Source: an uncultured Acetatifactor sp.
Lineage (GTDB): Bacteria; Bacillota; Clostridia; Lachnospirales; Lachnospiraceae
Direction: 5' to 3'
Assembly (NCBI GenBank): GCA_947631715.1
Contig: CANRMK010000006.1
Location: 1-22,372 of the forward strand
Length of the DNA stretch: 22,372 bases
This document shows positions 7,408-14,680 of the stretch, in pieces. Position numbers and translations under genes: made by a program. Numbering within the stretch: the stretch's first letter is position 1; every line of letters begins with the position of its first letter. The notes beneath the pieces were generated by a model. It was not told where the DNA came from, did no database searches, and worked only from the letters and a program-made list of their open reading frames with translations.

Positions 7408-8394
7408 ATGAAGTGGGTCAGATTTCGGATCAAGACCGTTGCAGAGGCAGAGGATATCATTGTCAGTACGCTCTATGACATTGGCCTGGAGGGGGCACAG
7501 ATCGAGGACAAGGTACCGCTGACAGCGATTGAGAAAGAGCGGATGTTCGTGGATATCCTGCCGGAAGGGCCGGAGGATGACGGCATCGCCTGCCTGAGCT
7601 TTTATGTGGAGAAAAAGGATAACGGAAGCCTGGAGGTCATGGGGGAATCCGTGACAGAAGAGGAGCTGCTTGCCCGGATAGAGGAACAGCTGGAGGAGCT
7701 CAGGGCGTTCGGCGATATCGGCGCGGGGACGGTCACCGTGGACGAGACGGAGGATCTGGACTGGATCAACAACTGGAAGCAGTATTTTCACCAGTTTTAT
7801 ATTGATGACCTTTTGGTAATACCCTCCTGGGAAAAAAGGAAGAAAGAAGATCAGGCCGGGCTGGTACTGCATATTGATCCGGGAACGGCTTTCGGAACGG
7901 GAATGCATGAGACCACGCAGCTCTGTATCCGTCAGCTCAGGAAATACGTTACGCCGGGGGTACGTCTGTTAGATGTAGGGACGGGCAGCGGAATCTTGTC
8001 TATTCTTGCGTTGATGTTCGGCGCAGGACACGCGGTGGGAACGGACCTGGACGTGTGCGCGCTGGAGGCCGCAGCCCAGAACTGTGAGGCCAACGGAATC
8101 GCACCGGAGCAGTTCGAGGTGCTGATTGGAAATATCATTACCGATCGGGAGATCCAGGATAAAGTGGGGTATGGCTGCTATGACATTGTAACGGCTAATA
8201 TCCTGGCGGACGTGCTGGTGCCCCTGACTCCGGTGATCGCAGGCGCCCTGAAGAGCGGCGGCATATATATTACTTCCGGCATTATAGACAATAAGGAAGA
8301 GACCGTTACGGAAGCGGTAAAAGCGGCCGGGCTGACGGTTCTTGAGGTGACCAGTCAGGGAGAATGGGTAAGCGTGACCGCTCGAAAGGATTGA
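7408..8394 (+). CDS. prmA: Ribosomal protein L11 methyltransferase PrmA
   Basis: PrmA uses S-adenosylmethionine to methylate lysines and the N-terminus of ribosomal protein L11. The N-terminal substrate-recognition domain covers residues 1-~110. The catalytic domain carries the diagnostic DPGTAFGTGMHETT segment at 157-170, the AdoMet loop LLDVGTGSGILS at 187-198, and the NIL motif in VTANILADVL. The 328 residues fit the family. ATG 7408 is chosen because the conserved start MKWVRFRIKT begins there and AGAGGA (7398-7403) precedes it, just after a small GC hairpin (about 7380-7395). Location after dnaJ and before rsmE is a widespread Firmicutes arrangement. Modification of L11 is dispensable in E. 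coli, and the same may hold here. Confidence 0.95.
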   Translation: MKWVRFRIKTVAEAEDIIVSTLYDIGLEGAQIEDKVPLTAIEKERMFVDILPEGPEDDGIACLSFYVEKKDNGSLEVMGESVTEEELLARIEEQLEELRAFGDIGAGTVTVDETEDLDWINNWKQYFHQFYIDDLLVIPSWEKRKKEDQAGLVLHIDPGTAFGTGMHETTQLCIRQLRKYVTPGVRLLDVGTGSGILSILALMFGAGHAVGTDLDVCALEAAAQNCEANGIAPEQFEVLIGNIITDREIQDKVGYGCYDIVTANILADVLVPLTPVIAGALKSGGIYITSGIIDNKEETVTEAVKAAGLTVLEVTSQGEWVSVTARKD

Positions 8395-8400
8395 AACGGC

Positions 8401-9147
8401 ATGTACCAGTTTTTTGTGGATCCGTCGCAGATTGATATCAGTGGCAAAAGCGTCATGATAACGGGCGGAGATGTGAATCATATCAAAAATGTCCTCCGCA
8501 TGAAAACGGGGGAGGAAATTTCCGTCAGCAACGGCGAAGATGGAAAGGAATACCGCTGTGGGATCGCAGAATTCCAGGAGGACTGTATCCGCTGTGAACT
8601 TCGGTTCATAAAAGAGGAGAATGTGGAGCTGCCGGTCAGGGTGTCTCTGTTCCAGGCGCTGCCCAAGGCGGACAAGATGGAGATGATCGTCCAGAAAGCG
8701 GTGGAACTGGGTGTACACCGGATCATTCCGGTGGCGGCAGAGCGCTGTATCGTGAAGCTGGAGGGGAAGAAAATCCATGCAAGGACTGAGCGGTGGCAGG
8801 GAATTGCCGAAGCCGCTGCAAAGCAGAGCAAGAGAGCGGTGATCCCCCAGGTCGTAGACGCGGTAAGCTTTGAAAGGGCTGTGGAGATGGCCTCAGATGC
8901 GGATGTGCGGCTGATTCCCTATGAGCTGGCTTCAGATATGGACAAGACCCGGCAGCTGCTGGAAGGTATCAGGCCGGGACAGAGCGTGGCAGTGTTCATC
9001 GGCCCGGAGGGCGGATTTGGGGAAAAGGAAATACGGCTTGCCCAGGAGAAAGGAATTCTGCCGGTCACGCTGGGGAAAAGGATTCTGAGGACGGAGACTG
9101 CCGGGATGACAGTGCTGTCCTGGATCGTGTACCTGACAGAGAGATAG
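8401..9147 (+). CDS. rsmE: 16S rRNA (uracil(1498)-N(3))-methyltransferase RsmE
   Basis: RsmE methylates N3 of U1498 in helix 44 of 16S rRNA within the small subunit. It belongs to the SPOUT (knotted) methyltransferases. The N-terminal PUA-like domain is about residues 1-72, and the C-terminal knot has the family signatures GPEGGFGEKEI at 201-211 and LGKRILRTETA at 224-234; the EKA-like KAVELGVHRIIP is at 99-110. The length of 248 residues is typical. The gene starts 6 bases after the prmA stop, with AAAGGA at 8385-8390 as ribosome binding site, so the two are co-transcribed. A hairpin after the stop (about 9149-9172) lacks a U run. Confidence 0.96.
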   Translation: MYQFFVDPSQIDISGKSVMITGGDVNHIKNVLRMKTGEEISVSNGEDGKEYRCGIAEFQEDCIRCELRFIKEENVELPVRVSLFQALPKADKMEMIVQKAVELGVHRIIPVAAERCIVKLEGKKIHARTERWQGIAEAAAKQSKRAVIPQVVDAVSFERAVEMASDADVRLIPYELASDMDKTRQLLEGIRPGQSVAVFIGPEGGFGEKEIRLAQEKGILPVTLGKRILRTETAGMTVLSWIVYLTER

Positions 9148-9193
9148 GGGGAAGCGTTTCGGCCGTTTCCCGCATATATTATCAGGAGAACAG

Positions 9194-9244
9194 ATCCTGC
9201 GGCAGGGAAATGCCCCAGGGCGGGATTTCGGCTGCCTGCAGGAT
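9194..9244 (+). other. Extended 51-nt stem-loop in the leader of the cysteine desulfurase gene
   Basis: ATCCTGC (9194-9200) pairs with GCAGGAT (9238-9244), and inside it GGCAG pairs with CTGCC, GAAAT with ATTTC, and GCC with GGC, giving a long imperfect hairpin. There is no U run, so it is not a standard terminator. It ends 5 bases before the ribosome binding site of the next gene. It could be a structured leader, an RNA-processing site or a dispersed palindromic repeat; I do not recognise a riboswitch class. Confidence 0.5.
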
Positions 9245-9258
9245 GCAGAAAGGTTTGG

Positions 9259-10440
9259 ATGGAGAAAGCAATGGAAGCGTATCTGGACAATTCCGCGACC
9301 ACAAGAGTACTGCCTCAGGTGTCGGAATTGATGACAAAGATCATGTGTGAAGACTATGGAAATCCGTCCAGTCTTCATAGGAAAGGGATACAGGCGGAGC
9401 AGTATCTGCGCTATGCCAGGGAAACCCTGGCGAAACTGCTGAAAGTCAATGAAAAGGAGATCATATTCACATCAGGAGGTACCGAGTCCGACAATATGGC
9501 ACTGACGGGGAGCGCTTTTGCCAACAGGAGAAAGGGCACTCACCTGATCACGACCCAGATAGAACACCCTGCCGTCGGGCAGACGATGAAATATTTGGAA
9601 TCCCAGGGGTTTCGGGTGACTTATCTCCCGGTGGACAGCAGCGGGCGGATTTCGCTGGAGGATCTGAAAAATGCGCTGTCACCGGACACGATTCTGGTGT
9701 CTGTGATGCATACCAACAATGAAGTGGGTTCCCTGCAGCCGGTGGCGGAAGCGGGAGAGCTGATCAAAAGGATGGTTCCGGGCGCCCTGTTCCATGTGGA
9801 TGCGGTGCAGGGCTTCGGCAAGGCCAGAATCTATCCAAAGAGAATGGGGATAGACCTGTTGTCCGCCAGCGGCCATAAGATACACGGCCCCAAGGGTGTG
9901 GGAATTCTGTATGTGGGGGAAAAGGTAAAGCTGCAGCCCCTGATCTATGGGGGAGGGCAGCAGATGAATCTTCGGTCCGGCACCGATAATGTGCCGGGAG
10001 CGGCCGGCATGGCCAAGGCGGCTGAGCTTTTGTATGCGCATTATGAGGAGGACACGGAGCGGCTGTATCAGCTGAAAAAACGCTTTATCCGGGGGCTCAG
10101 GGAACTGGAGGGAGTCCAGATCAACGGCCTGCTTCCGGATTTCCCGGACGGGGAGGGAACAGCTCCCCATATTGTAAGCGCATCTTTTTTTGGCGTGCGC
10201 AGTGAGGTATTGCTGCACGCGCTGGAGGAGGAGGGAATCTATGTATCCGCAGGGAGCGCCTGTTCTGCCCGCAAACCGCAGCCGTCCGTCACTCTCCGGG
10301 CCATGGGCGTGGAGCGGTGGATGCTGGAATCCACAGTGCGCTTCAGCTTTTCCGTTTATACTACTTTGGAAGAAATAGACTATACATTGCAGGTAATCTA
10401 TGATAAAATTCCTATACTGCGGAAATATACGAGACATTGA
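9259..10440 (+). CDS. Cysteine desulfurase, NifS/IscS family (probable sulfur donor for ThiI)
   Basis: This pyridoxal-phosphate enzyme converts cysteine to alanine and holds the sulfur as a persulfide. The protein opens with YLDNSATT; His103 (IEHPAV) is the cofactor-stacking residue, Lys207 in SASGHKIHGPKG is the Schiff-base lysine, and Cys335 in SAGSACSARK is the persulfide cysteine. The length of 393 is normal. ATG 9259 has AAAGG upstream, while ATG 9271 has GGAG six bases before it and gives the more typical N-terminus MEAYLDNSATT; either is possible. thiI starts 68 bases downstream with no terminator between. In Bacillus, NifZ next to ThiI is a dedicated desulfurase for tRNA thiolation, so the same role is inferred here rather than Fe-S cluster assembly, since no iscU/sufU lies nearby. 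Confidence 0.94.
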   Translation: MEKAMEAYLDNSATTRVLPQVSELMTKIMCEDYGNPSSLHRKGIQAEQYLRYARETLAKLLKVNEKEIIFTSGGTESDNMALTGSAFANRRKGTHLITTQIEHPAVGQTMKYLESQGFRVTYLPVDSSGRISLEDLKNALSPDTILVSVMHTNNEVGSLQPVAEAGELIKRMVPGALFHVDAVQGFGKARIYPKRMGIDLLSASGHKIHGPKGVGILYVGEKVKLQPLIYGGGQQMNLRSGTDNVPGAAGMAKAAELLYAHYEEDTERLYQLKKRFIRGLRELEGVQINGLLPDFPDGEGTAPHIVSASFFGVRSEVLLHALEEEGIYVSAGSACSARKPQPSVTLRAMGVERWMLESTVRFSFSVYTTLEEIDYTLQVIYDKIPILRKYTRH

Positions 10441-10508
10441 CGCCCGGATGCGCTGCCGTGCAGCCGGGAAAGCGGAGAAGACCGCCTGCGCGGTACAGTG
10501 AGGTGACT

Positions 10509-11687
10509 ATGTTTACAGCTTTTCTGATCAAATATGCGGAGATCGGAGTCAAGGGGAAGAACAGGTATCTTTTTGAAGACGCCCTTGTTCATCAGATCAA
10601 ATCCGCGCTGAAAAAGTGTGATGGGCAATTTGAGGTCAGCAAAACCCAGGGCCGCATTTATGTGGAAGCCCAGGGAGAATTTGACTATGAGGAGACGGTG
10701 GACCGTCTTCGGCATGTGTTCGGCATATCCTCCGTCTGCCCTATGGTATATGTGGAGGACCAGGGGTTTGAAAAATTATGCGACACAGTAATCAGATATT
10801 TTGGCGATGTCTACCCGGACAGGAACAAGACTTTTAAAGTCAATACAAGGCGTGCCAGGAAGAGCTATCCAAAGGAATCCATGGAGGTAAATGCGGATCT
10901 GGGAGAAGCCCTTTTGAATGCGTACCCTGAGCTGCATGTGGACGTGAGGGAGCCGGAGATCATGCTGAATGTGGAGATCCGGGAGAAGATATATATTTAT
11001 TCCGTGGAGATCCCTGGCCCTGGCGGCATGCCGGTGGGGACCGGAGGCAAGGCCATGCTGCTTTTGTCCGGCGGGATAGACTCCCCTGTGGCGGGCTATA
11101 TGATCGCCAAGCGGGGAGTAAAGATCGACGCTGTCTATTTTCATGCGCCGCCTTATACCAGCGAACGGGCGAAGCAGAAAGTGGTGGACCTGGCCAGGAT
11201 CGTCTCCGGATACACGGGCCCTATCTATCTGCATGTGATCAATTTCACGGATATCCAGCTTTATATTCATGAGAAATGCCCTCATGAGGAACTGACTATC
11301 ATAATGCGGCGCTATATGATGAGGATCGCGGAGCACATTGCGGAGGAGACGGGATGCCTGGGGCTGATCACGGGCGAGAGCATTGGTCAGGTGGCCTCCC
11401 AGACCCTGAATTCCCTGATCGCCACTAACGAAGTCTGCAGGCTGCCTGTATACAGGCCCCTGATCGGGTTTGACAAGCAGGAGATCGTGGAAGTATCCAA
11501 CAGGATCGGCACCTTTGAGACATCGATTCAGCCCTATGAGGACTGCTGCACCATCTTTGTGGCGAAGCACCCTGTCACAAAGCCAAATCTGAATGTGATC
11601 AGGAGACATGAGCACAACCTGGACGAAAGAATAGAAGAACTGGTAAAGACCGCCCTGGAGACGGATGAACTGATCATTGTGGAATAG
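10509..11687 (+). CDS. thiI: tRNA 4-thiouridine synthetase ThiI
   Basis: ThiI adenylates U8 of tRNA and replaces the oxygen with sulfur passed from a cysteine desulfurase, making 4-thiouridine; it can also serve thiamine thiazole synthesis. An N-terminal ferredoxin-like region and THUMP domain cover about residues 1-165, and the PP-loop ATP pyrophosphatase motif LLLSGGIDSP is at 184-193. The protein ends at 392 residues without the rhodanese domain of the E. coli enzyme, as in Bacillus. ATG 10509 is chosen because MFTAFLIKYAEIGVKGKN is the usual N-terminus and GAGGTG (10500-10505) precedes it. The U8 thiolation product serves as a near-UV sensor in other bacteria. The gene ends just before a bidirectional terminator. 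Confidence 0.96.
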   Translation: MFTAFLIKYAEIGVKGKNRYLFEDALVHQIKSALKKCDGQFEVSKTQGRIYVEAQGEFDYEETVDRLRHVFGISSVCPMVYVEDQGFEKLCDTVIRYFGDVYPDRNKTFKVNTRRARKSYPKESMEVNADLGEALLNAYPELHVDVREPEIMLNVEIREKIYIYSVEIPGPGGMPVGTGGKAMLLLSGGIDSPVAGYMIAKRGVKIDAVYFHAPPYTSERAKQKVVDLARIVSGYTGPIYLHVINFTDIQLYIHEKCPHEELTIIMRRYMMRIAEHIAEETGCLGLITGESIGQVASQTLNSLIATNEVCRLPVYRPLIGFDKQEIVEVSNRIGTFETSIQPYEDCCTIFVAKHPVTKPNLNVIRRHEHNLDERIEELVKTALETDELIIVE

Positions 11688-11691
11688 GAAT

Positions 11692-11737
11692 AAAAAAGGG
11701 ACCTCAAAGTGATTGCGTCCTTTGAGGCCCTTTTCTT
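11692..11737. terminator. Bidirectional intrinsic terminator between thiI and the HPr-like gene
   Basis: GGGACCTCAAAG (11698-11709) pairs with CTTTGAGGCCC (11720-11730) with a single bulged A. The plus strand continues with TTTTCTTCT, and the minus strand continues with TTTTTTATT. It therefore can end both the plus-strand thiI transcript and the minus-strand HPr-like transcript that converge here. Confidence 0.93.
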
Positions 11738-11764
11738 CTGCAGTATGTAATGTGGATCCGATGC

Positions 11765-11995
11765 TTATACCATGTAAGGCTTCAGAGCTGCCATTACATC
11801 GTCAGCTGCGCCCTCTGCATGAATGTTCAGATCGATGGGCTTGGAAAGATCCAGGCTGAAGATACCCATGATGGACTTTGCATCGATAACGTATCTGCCG
11901 GATACCAAGTCGAAGTCGCAGTCGAACTTGGTAACTTCGTTTACAAAAGATTTTACCTTGTCGATGGAATTTAAAGAAATCTGTACTGTTTTCAT
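11765..11995 (-). CDS. HPr-like protein lacking the phosphorylatable active-site histidine
   Basis: The 76-residue protein aligns over its length with HPr, the small phosphocarrier of the sugar phosphotransferase system. The regulatory-serine region is clear (KSIMGIFSLDLSK, Ser41 corresponding to HPr Ser46), as is the end (IDLNIHAEGA). The active-site segment GIHARPA of HPr is missing: the equivalent stretch reads NSIDKVKS, with no His15 or Arg17. It therefore cannot carry phosphate in the usual transfer chain. It is reminiscent of Crh of Bacillus, which lost His15 but kept Ser46 and acts as a CcpA co-regulator, but the sequence is more divergent. Start ATG at 11995 follows a strong AGGAGG on the minus strand. 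The gene stands alone with its own promoter and terminator. No EI or EII gene lies nearby. Confidence 0.85.
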   Translation of the reverse strand: MKTVQISLNSIDKVKSFVNEVTKFDCDFDLVSGRYVIDAKSIMGIFSLDLSKPIDLNIHAEGAADDVMAALKPYMV

Positions 11996-12010
11996 AGTGT
12001 TTACCTCCTT

Positions 12011-12039
12011 TTGAGTGTCATACCTTCTGAGTACATATT
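12011..12039 (+). promoter_or_regulatory. Possible weak promoter for mtaB, overlapping the divergent promoter
   Basis: TTGAGT (12011-12016) and CATATT (12034-12039) are 17 bases apart on the plus strand. The -10 overlaps the -10 of the minus-strand promoter, so the two genes could compete for polymerase. The match is only moderate. Confidence 0.3.
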
Positions 12040-12063
12040 ACTGGCAGCGGGGATAAAAGTCAA
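12035..12063 (-). promoter_or_regulatory. Promoter of the HPr-like gene
   Basis: On the minus strand TTGACT (12063-12058) and TAATAT (12040-12035) are 17 bases apart, a near-consensus sigma-A promoter. Its initiation site would fall about 30 bases before the start codon. No cre site was recognised. Confidence 0.75.
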
Positions 12064-12096
12064 GGCTAAAAGATTACAAAAAAAACGGGGAATAAT

Positions 12097-13557
12097 ATGA
12101 AAAATGTAGCATTCCACAATCTTGGCTGTAAGGTCAATTCTTACGAAATAGAAGTAATGCAACAAAAATTACAGGAAAAAGGGTACAACATTGTACCTTT
12201 TGATCAGTTTGCGGACATTTATATCATAAACACCTGTACCGTTACGAATATTGCCGACAGAAAAAGCAGACAGATGCTCCACAGGGCAAAACAGCAAAAC
12301 CCGGACGCCGTGGTGGTGGCAGTGGGGTGCTATGTGCAGACAGGGCGGGAATCCCTGGAGCATGACGACAGTATTGACCTGGCTGTGGGGAACAACAGGA
12401 AAAAGGACATTGCGGAGATCCTGGAGCAGTATCTGGCGGAGCGGGAAGCCCCTGGGCCTGTCAGGGCGCCGGAAGCTGGCGGCACACTGCCCGGAAAGCC
12501 TGCGGACAAGACCCTCGGCGGGACTACTGTGTTGGATATAGCCCATACTTACCGGTACGAGGAGATGCAGCTGAGACAGACGGCGGAACATACCAGGGCC
12601 TATATCAAGATTCAGGACGGCTGCAACCAATTCTGTTCTTACTGCGCTATCCCTCTGGCCAGAGGGCGGGTGAGGAGCCGCCGGGCGGAGGATATCCTGG
12701 ATGAGGTGAATGCAATGGCATCTGCGGGATACAGGGAGGTAGTCCTGACCGGGATCCACATCAGCTCCTATGGCATCGACCTGGATGACGGAGAGTGGGA
12801 ACAGGGAAGAAGCGTGAAGCTTTTCCGGGGAGAGCAGCCGGAATACTCGGGCAGGGCCAAGCTGATCGACCTGGTGGAAAGAATCCATGATGCGGAGGGG
12901 ATAAAGAGGATCCGCCTGGGATCGCTTGAACCCCGGATCATCACAGCGGACACTGCCGGGAGACTGGCGGCGCTTCCGAAGCTTTGCCCTCATTTTCATC
13001 TGTCCCTGCAGAGCGGCTGCGACGCTACCTTAAAAAGGATGAATAGGAGGTACACAACGGGGGAATACTATAAAAGCGTTGAGCTGCTCAGAAGCGCTTT
13101 TGACTGTCCTGCCATCACCACGGATGTGATAGTGGGCTTTCCCGGGGAGACGGAGGAAGAATTTGCGCAGACCAAAGCTTTCTTAGAGAAGATTGGCTTT
13201 TATGAGATGCACATCTTTAAATTTTCCCAGCGGAAAGGAACGGCTGCGGCAAATCTGCCCTGTAAGATACCGGAGGAAGTGAAAAACAGGAGGAGCGGGG
13301 AGCTGGCGGAGCTGGAAAGGGAGCAGTCCCGGAAGTTCCGCAGCCGTTACATAGGGAGAGAGGCAGAAATCTTGCTGGAGGAGAGGAAGCGCATCGGGGA
13401 AGCGGAATATTTTCTGGGACATACAAGGGATTACGTCAAAATAGCGGTCTCAAGCGCAAAAAATGAGGGGCTGCTGCATTCGGGTGAACTTGTTTCCGCA
13501 AAGGTCAGAGCCTTTCTTACAGAGGATATTCTGCTTGCAGAAAAAAATCCCGCCTGA
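12097..13557 (+). CDS. mtaB: tRNA (t6A37-C2) methylthiotransferase MtaB
   Basis: MtaB is a radical-SAM enzyme that adds a methylthio group to N6-threonylcarbamoyladenosine at position 37 of ANN-decoding tRNAs. The N-terminal UPF0004 domain contributes three cluster cysteines (Cys11 in LGCKVN, Cys47 in NTCTVT, Cys78 in VGCYVQ). The radical-SAM CxxxCxxC is GCNQFCSYC (Cys176, 180, 183), and a TRAM-like region ends the protein. N-terminal LGCKVNSYE and the QDGCNQFCSYC motif favour MtaB over MiaB or RimO. At 486 residues it is longer than the usual ~430-450; the extra length is a Pro/Gly-rich linker at about 117-143 and a loop at about 226-255. GGGGA (12087-12091) serves as ribosome binding site. 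It is the first gene of a long plus-strand run. Confidence 0.94.
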   Translation: MKNVAFHNLGCKVNSYEIEVMQQKLQEKGYNIVPFDQFADIYIINTCTVTNIADRKSRQMLHRAKQQNPDAVVVAVGCYVQTGRESLEHDDSIDLAVGNNRKKDIAEILEQYLAEREAPGPVRAPEAGGTLPGKPADKTLGGTTVLDIAHTYRYEEMQLRQTAEHTRAYIKIQDGCNQFCSYCAIPLARGRVRSRRAEDILDEVNAMASAGYREVVLTGIHISSYGIDLDDGEWEQGRSVKLFRGEQPEYSGRAKLIDLVERIHDAEGIKRIRLGSLEPRIITADTAGRLAALPKLCPHFHLSLQSGCDATLKRMNRRYTTGEYYKSVELLRSAFDCPAITTDVIVGFPGETEEEFAQTKAFLEKIGFYEMHIFKFSQRKGTAAANLPCKIPEEVKNRRSGELAELEREQSRKFRSRYIGREAEILLEERKRIGEAEYFLGHTRDYVKIAVSSAKNEGLLHSGELVSAKVRAFLTEDILLAEKNPA

Positions 13558-13562
13558 TTTGA

Positions 13563-13591
13563 TTGAATTTTGCCGGCAAATGAGGTATGAT
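13563..13591 (+). promoter_or_regulatory. Promoter of the ireB-ruvX cluster
   Basis: TTGAAT (13563-13568) and TATGAT (13586-13591) are separated by exactly 17 bases, immediately after mtaB. Transcription would start near 13598, leaving a ~60-base leader before ireB. Confidence 0.75.
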
Positions 13592-13658
13592 AAAAGGCAA
13601 AGGTGTTTTGGAAGTACAAACAGAGCAGTCTGTCCGTGGACATGGAAATGAGGATAAT

Positions 13659-13922
13659 ATGCAGGATTTGGGGAATACACAATATTTTAAAGTGGAGACG
13701 GAGCCGGAGACCGGCGCCAGACTTGTGCTGGCTGAAGTTTATGAGGCGCTGACAGAGAAAGGATATAATCCGGTGAACCAGATCGTGGGCTATATCATGA
13801 GCGGCGATCCCACTTACATCACAAGCCATAAGAACGCCAGAAGCCTGATCATGAAAGTTGAGAGGGACGAGCTGGTGGAGGAACTTCTGACGGAGTACAT
13901 CAGCGCCAAGAACTGGCAGTAG
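13659..13922 (+). CDS. ireB: IreB/ReoM family regulatory phosphoprotein (UPF0297)
   Basis: This small cytosolic protein is a substrate of the PASTA Ser/Thr kinase and, in enterococci, Listeria and Bacillus, controls ClpCP degradation of MurA and cephalosporin resistance. The 87 residues match the family: TQYFKVETE at the start, then LAEVYEALTEKGYNPVNQIVGYIMSGDPTYI and the helical tail RSLIMKVERDELVEELL. Thr7 is a candidate phospho-acceptor by position; that is inferred. ATG 13659 is preferred over 13587 because the family normally begins here and GAGG (13650-13653) precedes it; 13587 also falls inside the promoter. ruvX and a DUF1292 gene follow, the invariant Firmicutes trio yrzL-yrrK-yrzB. 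Confidence 0.94.
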   Translation: MQDLGNTQYFKVETEPETGARLVLAEVYEALTEKGYNPVNQIVGYIMSGDPTYITSHKNARSLIMKVERDELVEELLTEYISAKNWQ

Positions 13923-13939
13923 ACGGGAGGAAAGACCCC

Positions 13940-14365
13940 ATGCGTATAATGGGACTGGATTTCGGTTCCAGGACAGTAGGAGTGGCTGTCAGCGACGGGC
14001 TGAATATAACGGCGCAGGGAGTGGAGATCATCCGGCGCAAAGAGGAGAACAAGCTGCGGCGGACTCTGGCGCGGATCGAAGAGCTGATACTGGAGTATCA
14101 GGTGGAAGAGATCGTGCTGGGATTTCCCAAACATATGAACGGTACCGAGGGCGTGCGTGCGGAGCTGACGGAAGAGTTCAAGGAGAAGCTGGAGCGCAGG
14201 ACCGGGCTGCCTGTGACGCTGTGGGATGAGCGGCTGACGACTGTGGCGGCGGATCGGACTATGATGGAGGCCGGTATCCGCAGGGAAGACCGAAAGGAAT
14301 ATGTTGACATGATAGCGGCTGTTTTGATCCTGCAGGGCTATCTGGACAGACGGAATATGGAGTGA
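13940..14365 (+). CDS. ruvX: YqgF/RuvX RNase H-fold protein (putative Holliday junction resolvase / pre-16S rRNA nuclease)
   Basis: The family has an RNase H fold and is annotated as a Holliday junction resolvase, but in E. coli the essential activity is processing of the 5' end of pre-16S rRNA. The acidic catalytic residues are visible: the first Asp in MGLDFGSRTVGVAVSD, the glutamate of the EEIVLGFP strand, and the C-terminal Asp in DERLTTVAADR and EYVDMIAAVLILQGYLD. The length of 141 residues is typical. It begins 17 bases after ireB with GGGAGGAAAG as ribosome binding site and is followed directly by the DUF1292 gene, so the three are one transcription unit. Confidence 0.95.
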   Translation: MRIMGLDFGSRTVGVAVSDGLNITAQGVEIIRRKEENKLRRTLARIEELILEYQVEEIVLGFPKHMNGTEGVRAELTEEFKEKLERRTGLPVTLWDERLTTVAADRTMMEAGIRREDRKEYVDMIAAVLILQGYLDRRNME

Positions 14366-14367
14366 AC

Positions 14368-14637
14368 ATGCAGAAACTGGAGAAGATTACATTTAATCCG
14401 CAGGGGGAGGATCCCGTGGATTTTTATGTGCTGGAACAGACGAGGATCGGCGGATTCAACTATATCCTGGTCACTGACTTTGAAGAGGGTGACGGCGAGG
14501 CGCTGATCCTGAAAGATCTTTCAAAGGACGGCGAGGAGGAGAGCGTTTTTACGATCGTTTCCGATGACGATGAACTCAGCGCTGTGGCGGGTGTCTTTGA
14601 AAACATGATGGAAGACATCCAGTTCGTGCAGGAATGA
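14368..14637 (+). CDS. DUF1292 domain protein (YrzB family)
   Basis: This acidic 89-residue protein begins MQKLEKITFNPQGEDPVDFYVLEQTRIGG and contains the family core of a strand-rich segment (NYILVTDFEEGDGEALILKDLS) and the acidic VFTIVSDDDELSAVAGVFENMM. Its function is unknown. ATG 14368 is two bases after the ruvX stop; GGAG (14359-14362) lies within the end of ruvX, so translation is probably coupled. An in-frame GTG at 14362 overlaps that ribosome binding site and is unlikely to be the start. The same gene follows ireB and ruvX in Bacillus (yrzB), supporting the assignment. Confidence 0.9.
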   Translation: MQKLEKITFNPQGEDPVDFYVLEQTRIGGFNYILVTDFEEGDGEALILKDLSKDGEEESVFTIVSDDDELSAVAGVFENMMEDIQFVQE

Positions 14638-14680
14638 ATCGCAAAAGGCGAAAGGGCCTTCCGGGGCGGCAAGAGTAAAA

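Noticed and set aside
6315..7460. Long minus-strand open frame opposite dnaJ
   Set aside because: DnaJ is unambiguous on the plus strand with all zinc motifs; the opposite frame shows no family features.
13587..13658. N-terminal extension of IreB from ATG 13587
   Set aside because: The ATG falls inside the -10 box of the promoter and the added residues do not match the family.
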